Assembly: GCA_002951815.1 (NCBI GenBank)
Contig: CP019454.1
Location: forward strand, 2,976,001 to 3,040,000
From: Sulfobacillus thermotolerans
GTDB taxonomy: Bacteria > Bacillota > Sulfobacillia > Sulfobacillales > Sulfobacillaceae
Direction: 5' to 3'
DNA length: 64,000 nucleotides
Under the pieces are notes generated by a model that did no database searches, was not told the DNA's origin, and worked only from the letters and a program-made list of their open reading frames with translations. How positions within the stretch are numbered: the stretch's first letter is position 1; the number at the start of each line of letters is the position of its first letter. Shown one piece after another: positions 1 to 8,503 of this stretch. A program made the translations under genes and the position numbers.

Positions 1-1197
1 GCCAGGAGGCGACTGAGCCATCTGTTGGAAAAATGACTGCACTCCCGCCAAGTTATTTTGCAAAGCGGATGTCAAGGTTGTCATATTTACCGAAAACGTA
101 GCCGTTTGGGCATTATAGGTGATGCCTAATGACCCCAACGACAAACCTTGACTATCTTGGAATGACGCTAATTGCTGAGTCACCTGATTTAGTTCATTCA
201 TGGGTACAGGGGAATGAATAACCTGGTTAGGATTTGTTTGATAAGAGCTCGCGGTACTCGACGACACGGATGCGGCGGGTCCCTGCTCCGTAGCATAGGC
301 CAAATTCCACGTATCTTTAGACCATGTATTAAAATCGTTAAACACGGCTTGAATGCTTTGCGCATCTTGCGAGTAATTCGCTGACACCGTGACGTCAGTC
401 GTCCCCGTCGACGCTAACTGTACTGTCACATCAGGAATCAAATTGGTAAAAAGATTGGTCGTGTTTTGCACCGTCGCCCCTTGGAATTGAACGACGGCAG
501 GCTCTGCCACTTGCACCGAGTTCACCGTGTATCCTGACGATGTGCTAGTCAGAATGCCCACGCTTGCCAAGGCGGCGCTTCCCCCCGTATAACTAATCGC
601 TTGGTCGGTGACCGTCCCATAGAGTTTCAAATAATAATCGCTTCCCGACTGTGCGGCCTGCGCTTGAACTGGCGCCCCACTTTGATTGATATCCGTCACT
701 AACTGGTCCAACGTCGTCGTCGACGTGACGGCAATCGACACCGAAACGCCGCCAATCGAAAACGCCACCGTCGTCGCCGCAAGTCCTAACGCCGCCGTAG
801 GGTCGGTGATGGTCATGGCTGTCGACGCATAGCCATCAATTTCTGACGTAGCCAATTGGCTCACATCAATCGCATAAGTCCCGGGCGGTGCATTGCCATC
901 CGCCGCGGCCGTGGCCACCGCCGTATTCGAAGACACCGCCTCCATGGCTTGCAAGGCGGTACTCGAGCCCAGGGAATTCAGCCCCGATTGAAACGCCGCC
1001 GCATCCCCTTGTAACGTAGTCCACGCCGCACTATTGTTTTGCAGGGCTGTTAATTGCTGTTCCAGCGTATTGAGTTGTTGCGTCAACGGCTCAATGGCCA
1101 TACTTTCCATCTCGTTTAAGGAGAGATCCGATAACATTTGAGCCGCCACATTATTCGTGCCATAAACGGCCGTCCAGTTCACCGCTATCCCTGACAT
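1..1197 (-). CDS. fliD: Flagellar hook-associated protein 2, filament cap FliD (3' end outside the window)
   Basis: This is the cap protein at the filament tip, under which exported flagellin folds. I translated the reverse strand by hand: it is open from the ATG at 1197 to the window edge (399 codons, C-terminus missing). The N-terminus has the FliD_N pattern: a helix ending in IEPLTQQLNTLEQQL, then an SAW-type segment, then GTYAIDVSQLA. This is followed by a Thr/Ser/Ala-rich beta region and a YNAQTATFSVN stretch typical of FliD_C. It is divergent from flagellin, as expected for filament genes. The start is uncertain: the ATG at 1197 has only a weak G-rich ribosome site, while a strong AAGGAGG lies further upstream in front of a short out-of-frame ORF (see 1185-1253). 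Family call is firm; exact start is not. Confidence 0.85.
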   Translation of the reverse strand, partial: MSGIAVNWTAVYGTNNVAAQMLSDLSLNEMESMAIEPLTQQLNTLEQQLTALQNNSAAWTTLQGDAAAFQSGLNSLGSSTALQAMEAVSSNTAVATAAADGNAPPGTYAIDVSQLATSEIDGYASTAMTITDPTAALGLAATTVAFSIGGVSVSIAVTSTTTLDQLVTDINQSGAPVQAQAAQSGSDYYLKLYGTVTDQAISYTGGSAALASVGILTSTSSGYTVNSVQVAEPAVVQFQGATVQNTTNLFTNLIPDVTVQLASTGTTDVTVSANYSQDAQSIQAVFNDFNTWSKDTWNLAYATEQGPAASVSSSTASSYQTNPNQVIHSPVPMNELNQVTQQLASFQDSQGLSLGSLGITYNAQTATFSVNMTTLTSALQNNLAGVQSFFQQMAQSPPG

Positions 1198-1253
1198 GGC
1201 CACACCCCCATGCCAAAGCTCGCATCACACGCCTTTGAAATCGTGACATTCAT
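1185..1253 (-). CDS. Possible 22-codon leader ORF translationally coupled to fliD
   Basis: An ATG at 1253 is preceded at 9 nt by AAGGAGG (about 1263-1269), the best ribosome site in this region. The frame encodes 22 residues (begins MNVTISKACD) and stops at TAG 1187-1185, just inside fliD, so its stop overlaps the fliD start at 1197 out of frame. Ribosomes ending here could re-initiate on fliD. Alternatives are a sequencing frameshift that hides a longer fliD N-terminus, or a fortuitous ORF. No homology is recognisable at this length. Confidence 0.35.
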   Translation of the reverse strand: MNVTISKACDASFGMGVWPCQG

Positions 1254-1501
1254 GGACAACTTCCTCCTTGAAGTGAAATACCCGGTCCATCGGGCATAGA
1301 ATGACAGATTCGCTACTGCAATCAGTGTACATGGACCTCCATATGGAAACAAAATTTATATCAACAATTCCTCTCAAGAATTTGGTTTCCGCAAGAAAAG
1401 TGCGTATGATAAACATGGGAATTGCACCGAAAGGATTCCTAAGTCTACCAACAACGGTTTCGAAGGAACGAAACCTGACCATTCTCAAGGAGGAAAAATC
1501 C

Positions 1502-2671
1502 ATGATTATCAACACAAACGTTTCGGCTCTCTTTGCTGAGAACGCGGTGAATAACACCACCAACGCCCTATCGAATTTAGAACAGGAAATGTCTACCGGA
1601 TATCAAATCAACTCGCCGGGCAACAACCCTGCAGGACTCGCTATCTCCACGTTGATGAGCGGCGAGCTTGGCGGGATTAACGCCAGTGTCAACAACGCGA
1701 ACCAAGCGCTAAACTTACTTGACACGGCTAACGGCGGAATACAAAACGATGTACAGATTGTGACGCAGATTCAACAATTAGCCACGCAAGCTTCAAACAG
1801 CACCGAAACGTCTCAGGACCAACAAGATTTGCAAAACCAGATTAATAAACTGCTGACGCAGCTCGACAACAACTCGAACTCTGTCAACTACAACAACCAA
1901 GTCTTATTAAATGGACAAAATGGCTTTGGGGCCACCCTCAATGCATCGTCCGCAATCGCAGGAACCGCTACCGTCACGCTGGGCGCTGACAGCGGTGGTG
2001 CGTCGGGTTCCTACTCAGTGTCCATCGACTACAGCAGCACCGGCACCTTAGCCACGATTAGCTTATATGCCAACGGTTCGCTCGCGGGAACAGACGTTGT
2101 GAGCAACGTCAGCTCAACGGCCACGACGCCCGAAACGGCCCAGTTTGTATTAGGCACCTCGAATGACTCTAATGCGGTAAGCAATGCATCGTTTGTGGTC
2201 AACTTTGACCCATCTGCGGTGGCTGCCTCGACGTCACCCACGGTTCTGAGTTTCTCGGTCGTGGCGGCCACCAATCCGTTGACCTTCCAGGTCGGTCCCA
2301 ATGACCAGCCTGCTGACCAAGTCAGCACCAATTTGGGCACCTTCAACAGTGTGACGTTAGGACTCTCCAACATCAACGTGGTGGGTACTCAAAATGCTCA
2401 ATACGGTATTACCTTGGCGAACAACGCCTTGTCGATGTTGACCAACGCCCAAGGCCAAATTGGAGCTCAGCAAGACCAGTTGAACTACACCATTGAGAAC
2501 CTCAACACCGAAAATACTAACCTGCAAGCCGCCCAGTCGACCATTATGGACGCCAATATGGCGGAGGTCACGAGCAGCTTTGCGAAAGAGCAAATTCTGC
2601 AGCAAACAGGACTGCAAGCCCTGGCTTCCGCAAATTCGCTGCCTGGCATGGTGCTAAAGATTTTGGGTTAA
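1502..2671 (+). CDS. hag: Flagellin, filament subunit
   Basis: Flagellin is exported by the flagellar type III system and polymerises under the FliD cap. The 389-residue protein opens with MIINTNVSALFAENAV and carries the D0/D1 coiled-coil segments at both ends: about 1-140, including NPAGLAIS and the LLDTANGGI region, and about 290-389, ending with LQQTGLQALASANSLPGMVLKIL. The middle (about 145-285) is a Ser/Thr/Ala-rich beta region, the usual variable surface domain. The ATG at 1502 is chosen because AAGGAGG lies at 1487-1493 and the family N-terminus begins there; the frame is open 67 codons further upstream but has no such site. A strong terminator follows. The variable domain is short, so the filament surface should be simple. 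Confidence 0.95.
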   Translation: MIINTNVSALFAENAVNNTTNALSNLEQEMSTGYQINSPGNNPAGLAISTLMSGELGGINASVNNANQALNLLDTANGGIQNDVQIVTQIQQLATQASNSTETSQDQQDLQNQINKLLTQLDNNSNSVNYNNQVLLNGQNGFGATLNASSAIAGTATVTLGADSGGASGSYSVSIDYSSTGTLATISLYANGSLAGTDVVSNVSSTATTPETAQFVLGTSNDSNAVSNASFVVNFDPSAVAASTSPTVLSFSVVAATNPLTFQVGPNDQPADQVSTNLGTFNSVTLGLSNINVVGTQNAQYGITLANNALSMLTNAQGQIGAQQDQLNYTIENLNTENTNLQAAQSTIMDANMAEVTSSFAKEQILQQTGLQALASANSLPGMVLKILG

Positions 2672-2692
2672 TTCATCCCCATCTCAGCACGC

Positions 2693-2733
2693 ACACAATA
2701 AAGCCCGCTGTTATCATGCGGGCTTTATTGTGT
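2693..2733. terminator. Bidirectional intrinsic terminator after flagellin
   Basis: A 16-bp perfect inverted repeat (2693-2708 and 2718-2733) encloses a 9-nt loop. Its arms contain AATAAAGCCCGC and GCGGGCTTTATT, giving a U-rich tail on either strand. It can end the flagellin transcript and the opposing one from 2778-3620. Confidence 0.85.
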
Positions 2734-2777
2734 TGTCAAGACAGCAGATCCGCCACCTTAAAAGTCGCCTCTCGCCA

Positions 2778-3620
2778 TCAAAAGACGGGAGAAAAATCTC
2801 TCCCCGGTTCCATACGGTAGTCTCTGTAGGCCGTAATCAGTCCGCCATTCAAAGGCCTTTGCGCCTCTAAGTGAAACGCCTCGGTTGTCACGGGTTCCAC
2901 CTGCTCAGCAGAAAATCCAAACTTACGAGCGATACGAACGGTCAACTCATACCGTGATAAGCGTTCGGGCCCGACCACATGCAAAATCCCTACAAAATCG
3001 TCGACGACGGCCTGCCATGCCATTTTCCCTAATCCGTCACTGGGCGTCGGCGTATTCCACTGATCCGTGACCGCTTTCACGACAGCGCCTTGTTTCAGCT
3101 GTTGCACCACTCGGTATACAAAGTTGCGCGGATTGGCATCTTGGCTATAAATCCAAGCTGGGCGGATAATCACACTACGCGGAACACTTGACAGTAAAAA
3201 GTTTTCGATTTCGGCCTTATGGCGTCCGTAGACTTGCAGGGGATGGACCTCATCGCCTTCGGAATAGGGACCATTTTCCCCATCAAAAACATAGTCTGTC
3301 GAGAAGAAGACCACCTTAGCGCCCCTCTGCGCTGCAAGCTCAGCCACCCGCCCAGGCGCTTGAACGTTCAAACGGTAGCTGACATCAGGTTCCCGCTCAC
3401 AACGATCGACATCCGGCAATGCCGCGGGAATCCACACCACATGGGGGTGCTCCCCATCTAGAAGCTGGATGACTGCCTTCTCATCTTCCATATTTAAGGA
3501 CCGCAAGCCCGGTGCCGTATGAGTCCAACTCGTTCCCACGACCGATTCGTGACGCGTGGCCAACTCCTTGAACAAATACCCACCGACTTGGCCTGAGGCG
3601 CCGATAATCACATGCTTCAT
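2778..3620 (-). CDS. RmlD-like dTDP-4-dehydrorhamnose reductase / sugar-nucleotide reductase (SDR)
   Basis: An extended short-chain dehydrogenase of the RmlD substrate-binding family, which reduces the C4 keto group of a nucleotide-linked 4-keto-6-deoxy sugar with NAD(P)H. The N-terminus has the Rossmann motif IGASGQVG. STDYVFDG and YGRHK (catalytic Tyr-x-x-x-Lys) follow, then a C-terminal substrate region. Length (280 residues) fits RmlD. RmlA, B and C are not in the window, so the rhamnose pathway cannot be confirmed; family members can also act on S-adenosylmethionine-synthetase regulation (MAT2B-like) or other sugars. The start MKHVIIG at 3620 puts the glycine motif near the N-terminus; an ATG 12 nt upstream (3632) is the alternative, and GGGGGA lies just before it. 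Confidence 0.75.
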   Translation of the reverse strand: MKHVIIGASGQVGGYLFKELATRHESVVGTSWTHTAPGLRSLNMEDEKAVIQLLDGEHPHVVWIPAALPDVDRCEREPDVSYRLNVQAPGRVAELAAQRGAKVVFFSTDYVFDGENGPYSEGDEVHPLQVYGRHKAEIENFLLSSVPRSVIIRPAWIYSQDANPRNFVYRVVQQLKQGAVVKAVTDQWNTPTPSDGLGKMAWQAVVDDFVGILHVVGPERLSRYELTVRIARKFGFSAEQVEPVTTEAFHLEAQRPLNGGLITAYRDYRMEPGRDFSPVF

Positions 3621-3652
3621 CCTGTGTGTCATTCCCCCGTCTCAGAAAACAG

Positions 3653-3674
3653 AAGGGCGATGAGGGTCGCCCTT
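3653..3674 (-). terminator. Intrinsic terminator after the NifX-type gene
   Basis: A perfect 8-bp inverted repeat, AAGGGCGA / TCGCCCTT, has a 6-nt loop and is followed on the minus strand by a CTGTTTTC tract. It lies 5 nt past the stop of 3679-4020. The U tract is short, so termination may be partial. Confidence 0.55.
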
Positions 3675-3678
3675 GTGT

Positions 3679-4020
3679 TCACGCCTCTTTGGCTAAGCGC
3701 TCCACGACGGCGCGGGCATTTCCCTCAACACCCAGATACACCTTAAGCCGCATAGAACCCAACATGCGCTCCATTCCTGGCCCCATGTGATTAGCCGCCA
3801 CGTCGGTCACATGGTGGTCCATGAGAAAGCGGGCAATACGCGCATGGTGTTTGCCCTCGCCTCCTTCATCATGGAGCGTATCCCAATGCACGTCTTCTTC
3901 AGTCCAATCCGCAATCTGGTGACCCTCGACAGTAGCCAATGCCACCCGAGGAGCTTTTCCCCACCTGGGCTCCACTTCACCCGATACGGTCACCGGAATA
4001 CACATGATACGCGCCATCAT
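3679..4020 (-). CDS. NifX/NafY-type (dinitrogenase iron-molybdenum cofactor biosynthesis) family protein
   Basis: A 113-residue protein with the features of the Fe-Mo-co biosynthesis family: N-terminal ICIPV-like strand, FG.A-like RWGKAPRVAL, a mid-chain His-rich segment (GEGKHHARIARFLMDHHV), and the closing MGPGMERMLGSMRLKVYLG, where the family binds a metal-cluster precursor. Many members occur in organisms with no nitrogenase and have unknown roles in iron-sulfur or metal handling; no nif gene is visible here. The start at 4020 has AAGGGGTG about 8 nt upstream. It lies 12 nt after the MBL-fold gene and probably shares its transcript. Confidence 0.75.
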   Translation of the reverse strand: MMARIMCIPVTVSGEVEPRWGKAPRVALATVEGHQIADWTEEDVHWDTLHDEGGEGKHHARIARFLMDHHVTDVAANHMGPGMERMLGSMRLKVYLGVEGNARAVVERLAKEA

Positions 4021-4032
4021 ACATCACCCCTT

Positions 4033-4971
4033 CTATAATTTTCCAGCAGCTTTCTTCTGTATGTACACCAAAATCCCTTGGGCATCTAACATCATGTCCA
4101 AAGCGAGCGGATTCACGTTTTGGACATGATGCCCTTGCCGTCTGATGTCTTGCAGAACAATCTGCTGCAAAGCTTCATGAATCATAGAATACTCCACGTT
4201 ATCTGGCAATTGTTCGATTAATGCGCGAATATACTCCACACCCCGCCGCGTGAAATGAAATGCCTCCGCGGCCGGCGTGGTCTCCCCAAAATGCGTGTGA
4301 AATATCCGTTGAGGCTTTAACTTTTCCATTCGAACGAGCGACTCAAGCATCACCTCCGGATCAAAGTCAACCGGAGACGTCGTGGGAAATCCATAGACAA
4401 AGTCCCATCCCGTATATTCGGGACGGTAGCGAATCCCCACCATATCCCCACTAAATAAGCCTTGGCTTTCGCTGTCCCAAACACACAAATGATGCTTAGC
4501 ATGGCCTGGCGTATCATAAAAGGTCAGGGTATGCCGTCCAAGCTTTAAATGCGCGCCATCCCCTTCAACCACAACCCGCCGCGCCTCGATCGGCACCAAT
4601 GTACCAAATAACTCATCGGTCCTTTCGCCATAAACAGCGCGCACTCCTTGAGCCAGCCGAGAGGGGTCAATCAAATGCGTTGCTGCCCGAGCATGGGCAT
4701 GAACCACAGCACGGGGACTTGCTTGCATCATTTGTCCGGTCCCTCCCGCATGATCTAAATGCACATGGGTTACTATGATGTGATCAATGTCTTGAGGGCT
4801 GACGCCCACTTCCTGCAAGCCCGCTAAAAGCGTCTCGTGACTTCGTGCAGACCCCGTGTCCACCAAAGCCAGTTGCTTGTCTTTAATCAGGTAGGCACTC
4901 GAGCGAAATGGCTTCCCTTCTTCCAACAGATCAATCGCGTAGATACCTGATCCATAGTCAATGACCGCCAT
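4033..4971 (-). CDS. MBL-fold metallo-hydrolase
   Basis: A 312-residue metallo-beta-lactamase-fold hydrolase. The dinuclear metal motif THVHLDHAGG lies at 68-77 (H69, H71, D73, H74), with a further ligand in TPGHAKHH near 155, an SGDMVG Asp near 175 and a late His in FHTHFGE near 220. The long C-terminal helical part resembles glyoxalase II-like and lactonase-like members. The substrate cannot be told from sequence; hydroxyacylglutathione-type hydrolase, persulfide dioxygenase or lactonase are all possible. The start ATG at 4971 is preceded by GGGGGAGGG at good spacing. It precedes the NifX-type gene by 12 nt. Confidence 0.8.
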   Translation of the reverse strand: MAVIDYGSGIYAIDLLEEGKPFRSSAYLIKDKQLALVDTGSARSHETLLAGLQEVGVSPQDIDHIIVTHVHLDHAGGTGQMMQASPRAVVHAHARAATHLIDPSRLAQGVRAVYGERTDELFGTLVPIEARRVVVEGDGAHLKLGRHTLTFYDTPGHAKHHLCVWDSESQGLFSGDMVGIRYRPEYTGWDFVYGFPTTSPVDFDPEVMLESLVRMEKLKPQRIFHTHFGETTPAAEAFHFTRRGVEYIRALIEQLPDNVEYSMIHEALQQIVLQDIRRQGHHVQNVNPLALDMMLDAQGILVYIQKKAAGKL

Positions 4972-4989
4972 AACTATCCCTCCCCCTCT

Positions 4990-5018
4990 ATTTTCTCCTG
5001 CTGCAGCCTATCTGGCAA
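4990..5018 (-). promoter_or_regulatory. Candidate sigma-A promoter for the MBL-fold / NifX operon
   Basis: On the minus strand TTGCCA (5018-5013) is separated by 17 nt from GAAAAT (4995-4990), giving 5/6 and 4/6 matches to consensus. A start site near 4983 would leave a short leader holding the ribosome site. Confidence 0.4.
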
Positions 5019-5208
5019 TTCTTCGTCGCGTCAGGACATTTCACTGCCCTATTCTGTAAGAGTTCCGCGGTTTCGTGGCATAAGGCTCAGACATTGCACC
5101 AATAAGAGGGAACGGTGATGAGGGAGGTAACAAGCCTGTCGTCTCTCACAGGGGATTGAAATCTGCCCCTCCTGCCTTGTGAGAACGATCGATTAAGAAT
5201 GCTATTCC

Positions 5209-6444
5209 TTATTCGCCAAAAGCCGCACACGGTCGTTGCAATTTTTGCCACAACTCCAAGGTCCTTCGCGCATCAAAGGCGTGATGGGCTTGCAAGAATC
5301 CGTCCATCGCTTGCAGGAAATATTTCTCGGCGTCATCGTGTTTACCCATGCGCGCACTCTTCTGCATTTGCCGACGATGCGCCAAGGCACGCACCCGGAC
5401 GGCATGAATCTCATCGGCAATCTTCATCATGCGCGCAATCGTTTCATCCGCCTTGCGCCAAAAACCCCGCAGAATATAGACATGGGCAAGGTCATCTAAA
5501 ATGTACGCCGCCGATGCACTCTCCTCGCCGAGATACTCGACCGCATTTTCAATCAAGCGCTGAGCCAAGCCAAGCTTTCCTGCATAGAGATAGTACGCGC
5601 CACGGTCATGCACTGCCGCTGCATAGACGGCCACATTGTCCATTTCGATCGCTAACTGCTCGGCACGGTCTAAGTAGGGTAAAATAGCCGGCACCGCCTG
5701 GTACTGTTCAAGCTCAACCGCTGCTAAATTAATATAGGTCCATGCCAACCAAAAGGGCTCTTGCAGTTCGTCAGCAATTTCCAAAGCCTGCCCATAAAGG
5801 TGGCGGGCTTGCTCAAACTCTCCCATATTCATATAGCACGTTCCGCTGTTGAGCAGCATTTTGATGGCCGTCACGGAATCTGTCGTCGGTTCATTAAGGA
5901 CTTCATCAAACAAATCAATGGCCCTGGCAAAATCATTAATGCCCATCATGGCCGCTCCCGTACGAATCAACACATCACGGCGCGCTTGACAGAAGCCCTG
6001 GGGCATGCAGGTCACCGCGTGCATGCCGACACGCACAGCATCTTCTCCCCGACCTGATAACGACAAGACCTGTAATAACGTGGGGACACTTTGGGGAAGC
6101 AAGTCATAAAATTGATAGGCCATGATCATGTCATATGCCTTCATGAGCATATCCGCCGCGTTGGGCTGATCACCGCGTTCATTGCACTTTAGTCCTTCAT
6201 CGCACAACAACTGGGCCGCATGGTACATCGACTGGTTAGACGTCTGACTAGAGAAGACCGGTAAGCCAAAAACTTGGGCAAAATGATTCAGCCACTCTTG
6301 AGGAGGCCAGCATAGATTCTTCTCAATGAGATCAATCACCTGAACCGGAATGCCATCGGTGGCCAAATCTTTCTGCTCTAGCCCCTGACCGAGGCGTATA
6401 GCGCGAATCGCGTCACCAACCGTCTGCATTGTCGCAATATCCAC
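5209..6444 (-). CDS. XRE-type HTH regulator with tetratricopeptide repeats (Rap/Rgg/PlcR-like architecture)
   Basis: A protein of about 411 residues. The N-terminal 60 residues fit a Xre-like helix-turn-helix (VGDAIRAIRLGQGLEQKDLA, then a recognition-helix-like segment). The rest is a helical solenoid with recognisable TPR units, for example LLNSGTCYMNMGEFEQARHL followed by a YGQALEIADEL half. This architecture is used by peptide-sensing regulators in Firmicutes, but no cognate signal peptide gene was found beside it. The GTG at 6444 is chosen because GAGGTG lies 5 nt upstream; ATG 6429 is the alternative. A perfect 7-bp dyad lies just upstream (6468-6486), suggesting autoregulation. The gene is transcribed in the same direction as the glycan operon but has its own upstream region. 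Confidence 0.7.
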   Translation of the reverse strand: MDIATMQTVGDAIRAIRLGQGLEQKDLATDGIPVQVIDLIEKNLCWPPQEWLNHFAQVFGLPVFSSQTSNQSMYHAAQLLCDEGLKCNERGDQPNAADMLMKAYDMIMAYQFYDLLPQSVPTLLQVLSLSGRGEDAVRVGMHAVTCMPQGFCQARRDVLIRTGAAMMGINDFARAIDLFDEVLNEPTTDSVTAIKMLLNSGTCYMNMGEFEQARHLYGQALEIADELQEPFWLAWTYINLAAVELEQYQAVPAILPYLDRAEQLAIEMDNVAVYAAAVHDRGAYYLYAGKLGLAQRLIENAVEYLGEESASAAYILDDLAHVYILRGFWRKADETIARMMKIADEIHAVRVRALAHRRQMQKSARMGKHDDAEKYFLQAMDGFLQAHHAFDARRTLELWQKLQRPCAAFGE

Positions 6445-6467
6445 TTCTACACCTCGTGAGACTCGAT

Positions 6468-6486
6468 TTGACACGTTGTGTGTCAA
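6468..6486. promoter_or_regulatory. Candidate operator upstream of the TPR regulator
   Basis: The perfect inverted repeat TTGACAC-N5-GTGTCAA starts 24 bp before the GTG start at 6444. Position and symmetry fit a dimeric HTH repressor site. The minus-strand arm also reads TTGACA, a possible -35 box, but I see no good -10 at the right distance. Confidence 0.45.
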
Positions 6487-6530
6487 TGATAGCAGATGCT
6501 TGCCTGAGGATAAAGATTTTACAGTCTTTT

Positions 6531-7445
6531 TCAAGACACTATTTTCCATTTTCGGCGTACATGTCTAATTTTCCCTGCATTTTGCCAGAAATGCACCGCT
6601 ATGGTCTGCAAATCGCGCCAATTTTGAAAGCGTTGGCGCGATCCGATCACCGCAAATAGCGCATAATACGCGCTTTGCCACAGCGCGACCTTGATCGGGT
6701 AATACTTCCACAACAACCGCAAACGCGCTAGTTCGGCGAGTCGCTGGCGCTCGCCTTGGTCTTTGGGATCTGAGTGCCCGGGATGATGGAGCACGGTAGC
6801 ATCGGGATTGAACAGCACCTGATATCCCAAGCGCCTAATGCGCAACCCAATTTCGGTATCGTCATGCCATTTGGGAAGCGCATCATCGAGTGGCCAAACC
6901 GGTTCTAAGCCATCACGGCGAACGACCATGCCGCATCCCATGGGATAGTCGACAGGTTGTCCTCGCCACTGTTCCAGCACCTGCCGGAACGGTTCTAAAG
7001 GTTCTCCCCAGAGGCGATCTCGCCCGTGCCCAGAAGAATCTAACACCGATCCTGCCCCATTAATCGTCGTCCCGTTATTCATTAAGACTAAAGGCGCAAT
7101 GGCCCCAGCCCTCGGCGCGTTTTGCAGCATGGCTAACGATCCAGGCAACCACGTGGCTGTAGCTTCCCCATCACTGTCTAAAAACGCTAAAATTTTCCCC
7201 GACGCTAGTGCCACTCCCGCGTTGCGTCCCCCTGCCACCCCATGGTTGGTGGGCAAAAGCACCCGTTTAATGAGAGGCTCATGCAGGCCCTTTACAAACT
7301 CCCGGCTATCATCGGTCGAGCCGTTGTCTACGATAATTAATTCCCCGGGCTGATGCTCCAGCCGTAAGATAGAGGCCACCGCTCTCGGCAGAACATTCGC
7401 CCCGTTATAGTTCACGATAATGACCGACACGTCTGATAGGTTCAT
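6531..7445 (-). CDS. Glycosyltransferase family 2
   Basis: A GT-A fold transferase of about 304 residues. It shows the nucleotide-binding strand VSVIIVNYNG, DNGSTDDS, and the metal-binding DSDGEA, followed by the acceptor region with a WHDDTEIGLRIRRLGY segment that corresponds to the family's catalytic ED-like motif. It resembles rhamnosyl- and WsaF/RfbF-type GT2 proteins, but donor and acceptor are unknown. The start ATG at 7445 overlaps the stop of the preceding GT4 (ATGA) and has GGGAGGT about 9 nt upstream. It is the last gene of the Wzm/Wzt operon. Confidence 0.88.
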   Translation of the reverse strand: MNLSDVSVIIVNYNGANVLPRAVASILRLEHQPGELIIVDNGSTDDSREFVKGLHEPLIKRVLLPTNHGVAGGRNAGVALASGKILAFLDSDGEATATWLPGSLAMLQNAPRAGAIAPLVLMNNGTTINGAGSVLDSSGHGRDRLWGEPLEPFRQVLEQWRGQPVDYPMGCGMVVRRDGLEPVWPLDDALPKWHDDTEIGLRIRRLGYQVLFNPDATVLHHPGHSDPKDQGERQRLAELARLRLLWKYYPIKVALWQSAYYALFAVIGSRQRFQNWRDLQTIAVHFWQNAGKIRHVRRKWKIVS

Positions 7446-8503
7446 GTCTGGGCGACCTCCCGGTATAACGCATAATGCAGACGCCTGGTCTCCCTCCATG
7501 TCGGCAGTGCGTCACGAACCCCAGCACGCGAGAGGGACGTCGCCAGCTGCATGGCATGCGCCCATACCGCCACGTCACGGGTCTCAACGACCTGTAAGCC
7601 TGCCACATGCACATCACGCACGGCTCCTGTAGGCGACGCCACGGTAGGCACCCCAAACCACAAGGCTTCTAAGGCCCCTAGACCAAATCCTTCATAATGG
7701 GAGGGCTGAACATAAACGGCCGCATCCTGATAGAGTTGTACGCTCTGCGAGTCATCTACATATCCCAAGACATGAACCCGGTTCGCCACAGGAGATTGGC
7801 GCAAGGCCTCCCAAAAATCTTCGTTGTTCCAGCCCCGCGCCCCTGCCAAGACCAAATGATGAGGAAGATGGCCGTCTTTTACCGCATAGGCGAAGGCTTC
7901 TAACAAAAACGTCAAGTTTTTTCGCGGTTCAATCGTGCCGATATGCAAAAAATAGGGCGCATCCAGCCGGTAGCCAGAGGTAGGGGAAACGTGTGCCAAC
8001 CGGTCCGCTCCTAAGGGAATAACTCGAATGCGAGAAGCCGTCTTCGGCCACAACTTGACTAAATCTGTCTCCACTTCGTGGGAGGGTACAATAATCGCCG
8101 CCGCATGATGCACAGCATATTTGACCACCCGCTGTAAATAATGAACGGTGTCCGCCCGCACCGTGTGTGGCATGCGCATAAATGCAACGTCGTGCACCGT
8201 CACGACTCTTTTGACCCAAAAAGACGGCGGAATGCTAAATGCGGGTCCATGAACGACATCGAATCGCTTCCGCACCAAATGACTGGGCAACAACACACTT
8301 TGCCAGGGCACACCGGGCACCAGACGAATCACGTCAATGGGCACTTTCCCCACCCGGCACTGTTCTTGTTCATACGACAACGCGGTAACGGCAACATCAG
8401 AAACGTCTTCGCCATCCCTTAGAATTTCTGCAATATATTGAGCGACTCCAGCCCTTTGTACTTGTGCGGAGAGCACACGCGCATCCACGCCTACCCGAAT
8501 CAC
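7442..8503 (-). CDS. Glycosyltransferase family 4
   Basis: A GT-B transferase of 353 residues. The N-terminal domain begins VIRVGVDARVL and includes VVTVHDVAF; the C-terminal domain has GTIEPRKN and the EX7E-type motif in HYEGFGLGALEALWFG. This is the RfaB/mannosyltransferase-like clade common in polysaccharide clusters; the sugar is unknown. The GTG at 8503 overlaps the previous stop as GTGA and has AAGAAGG about 9 nt upstream; the frame upstream is a spurious extension inside the neighbouring gene. It is translationally coupled on both sides. Confidence 0.9.
   Translation of the reverse strand: MIRVGVDARVLSAQVQRAGVAQYIAEILRDGEDVSDVAVTALSYEQEQCRVGKVPIDVIRLVPGVPWQSVLLPSHLVRKRFDVVHGPAFSIPPSFWVKRVVTVHDVAFMRMPHTVRADTVHYLQRVVKYAVHHAAAIIVPSHEVETDLVKLWPKTASRIRVIPLGADRLAHVSPTSGYRLDAPYFLHIGTIEPRKNLTFLLEAFAYAVKDGHLPHHLVLAGARGWNNEDFWEALRQSPVANRVHVLGYVDDSQSVQLYQDAAVYVQPSHYEGFGLGALEALWFGVPTVASPTGAVRDVHVAGLQVVETRDVAVWAHAMQLATSLSRAGVRDALPTWRETRRLHYALYREVAQT

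Noticed and set aside
285-285. Search for mobile elements, CRISPR arrays, tRNA and rRNA genes across the window
   Set aside because: None found: no transposase, integrase or repeat-spacer pattern, and no RNA-gene-like cloverleaf or conserved rRNA segment was recognised.
1420-1460. Possible sigma-28 type flagellin promoter (TAAA then CCGAAAG)
   Set aside because: The spacing is about 3 bp shorter than the sigma-28 consensus and the -10 half matches poorly, so I did not list it.
5118-5159. Short ORF (13 codons) with a G-rich upstream site near the TPR regulator, a candidate signal peptide
   Set aside because: Too short for an exported pre-peptide, no hydrophobic segment, and it lies at the regulator's 3' end.
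5199-5687. 162-codon open frame on the plus strand
   Set aside because: It is antisense to the TPR regulator, with His/Arg/Ser-rich composition typical of a shadow frame and no ribosome site.
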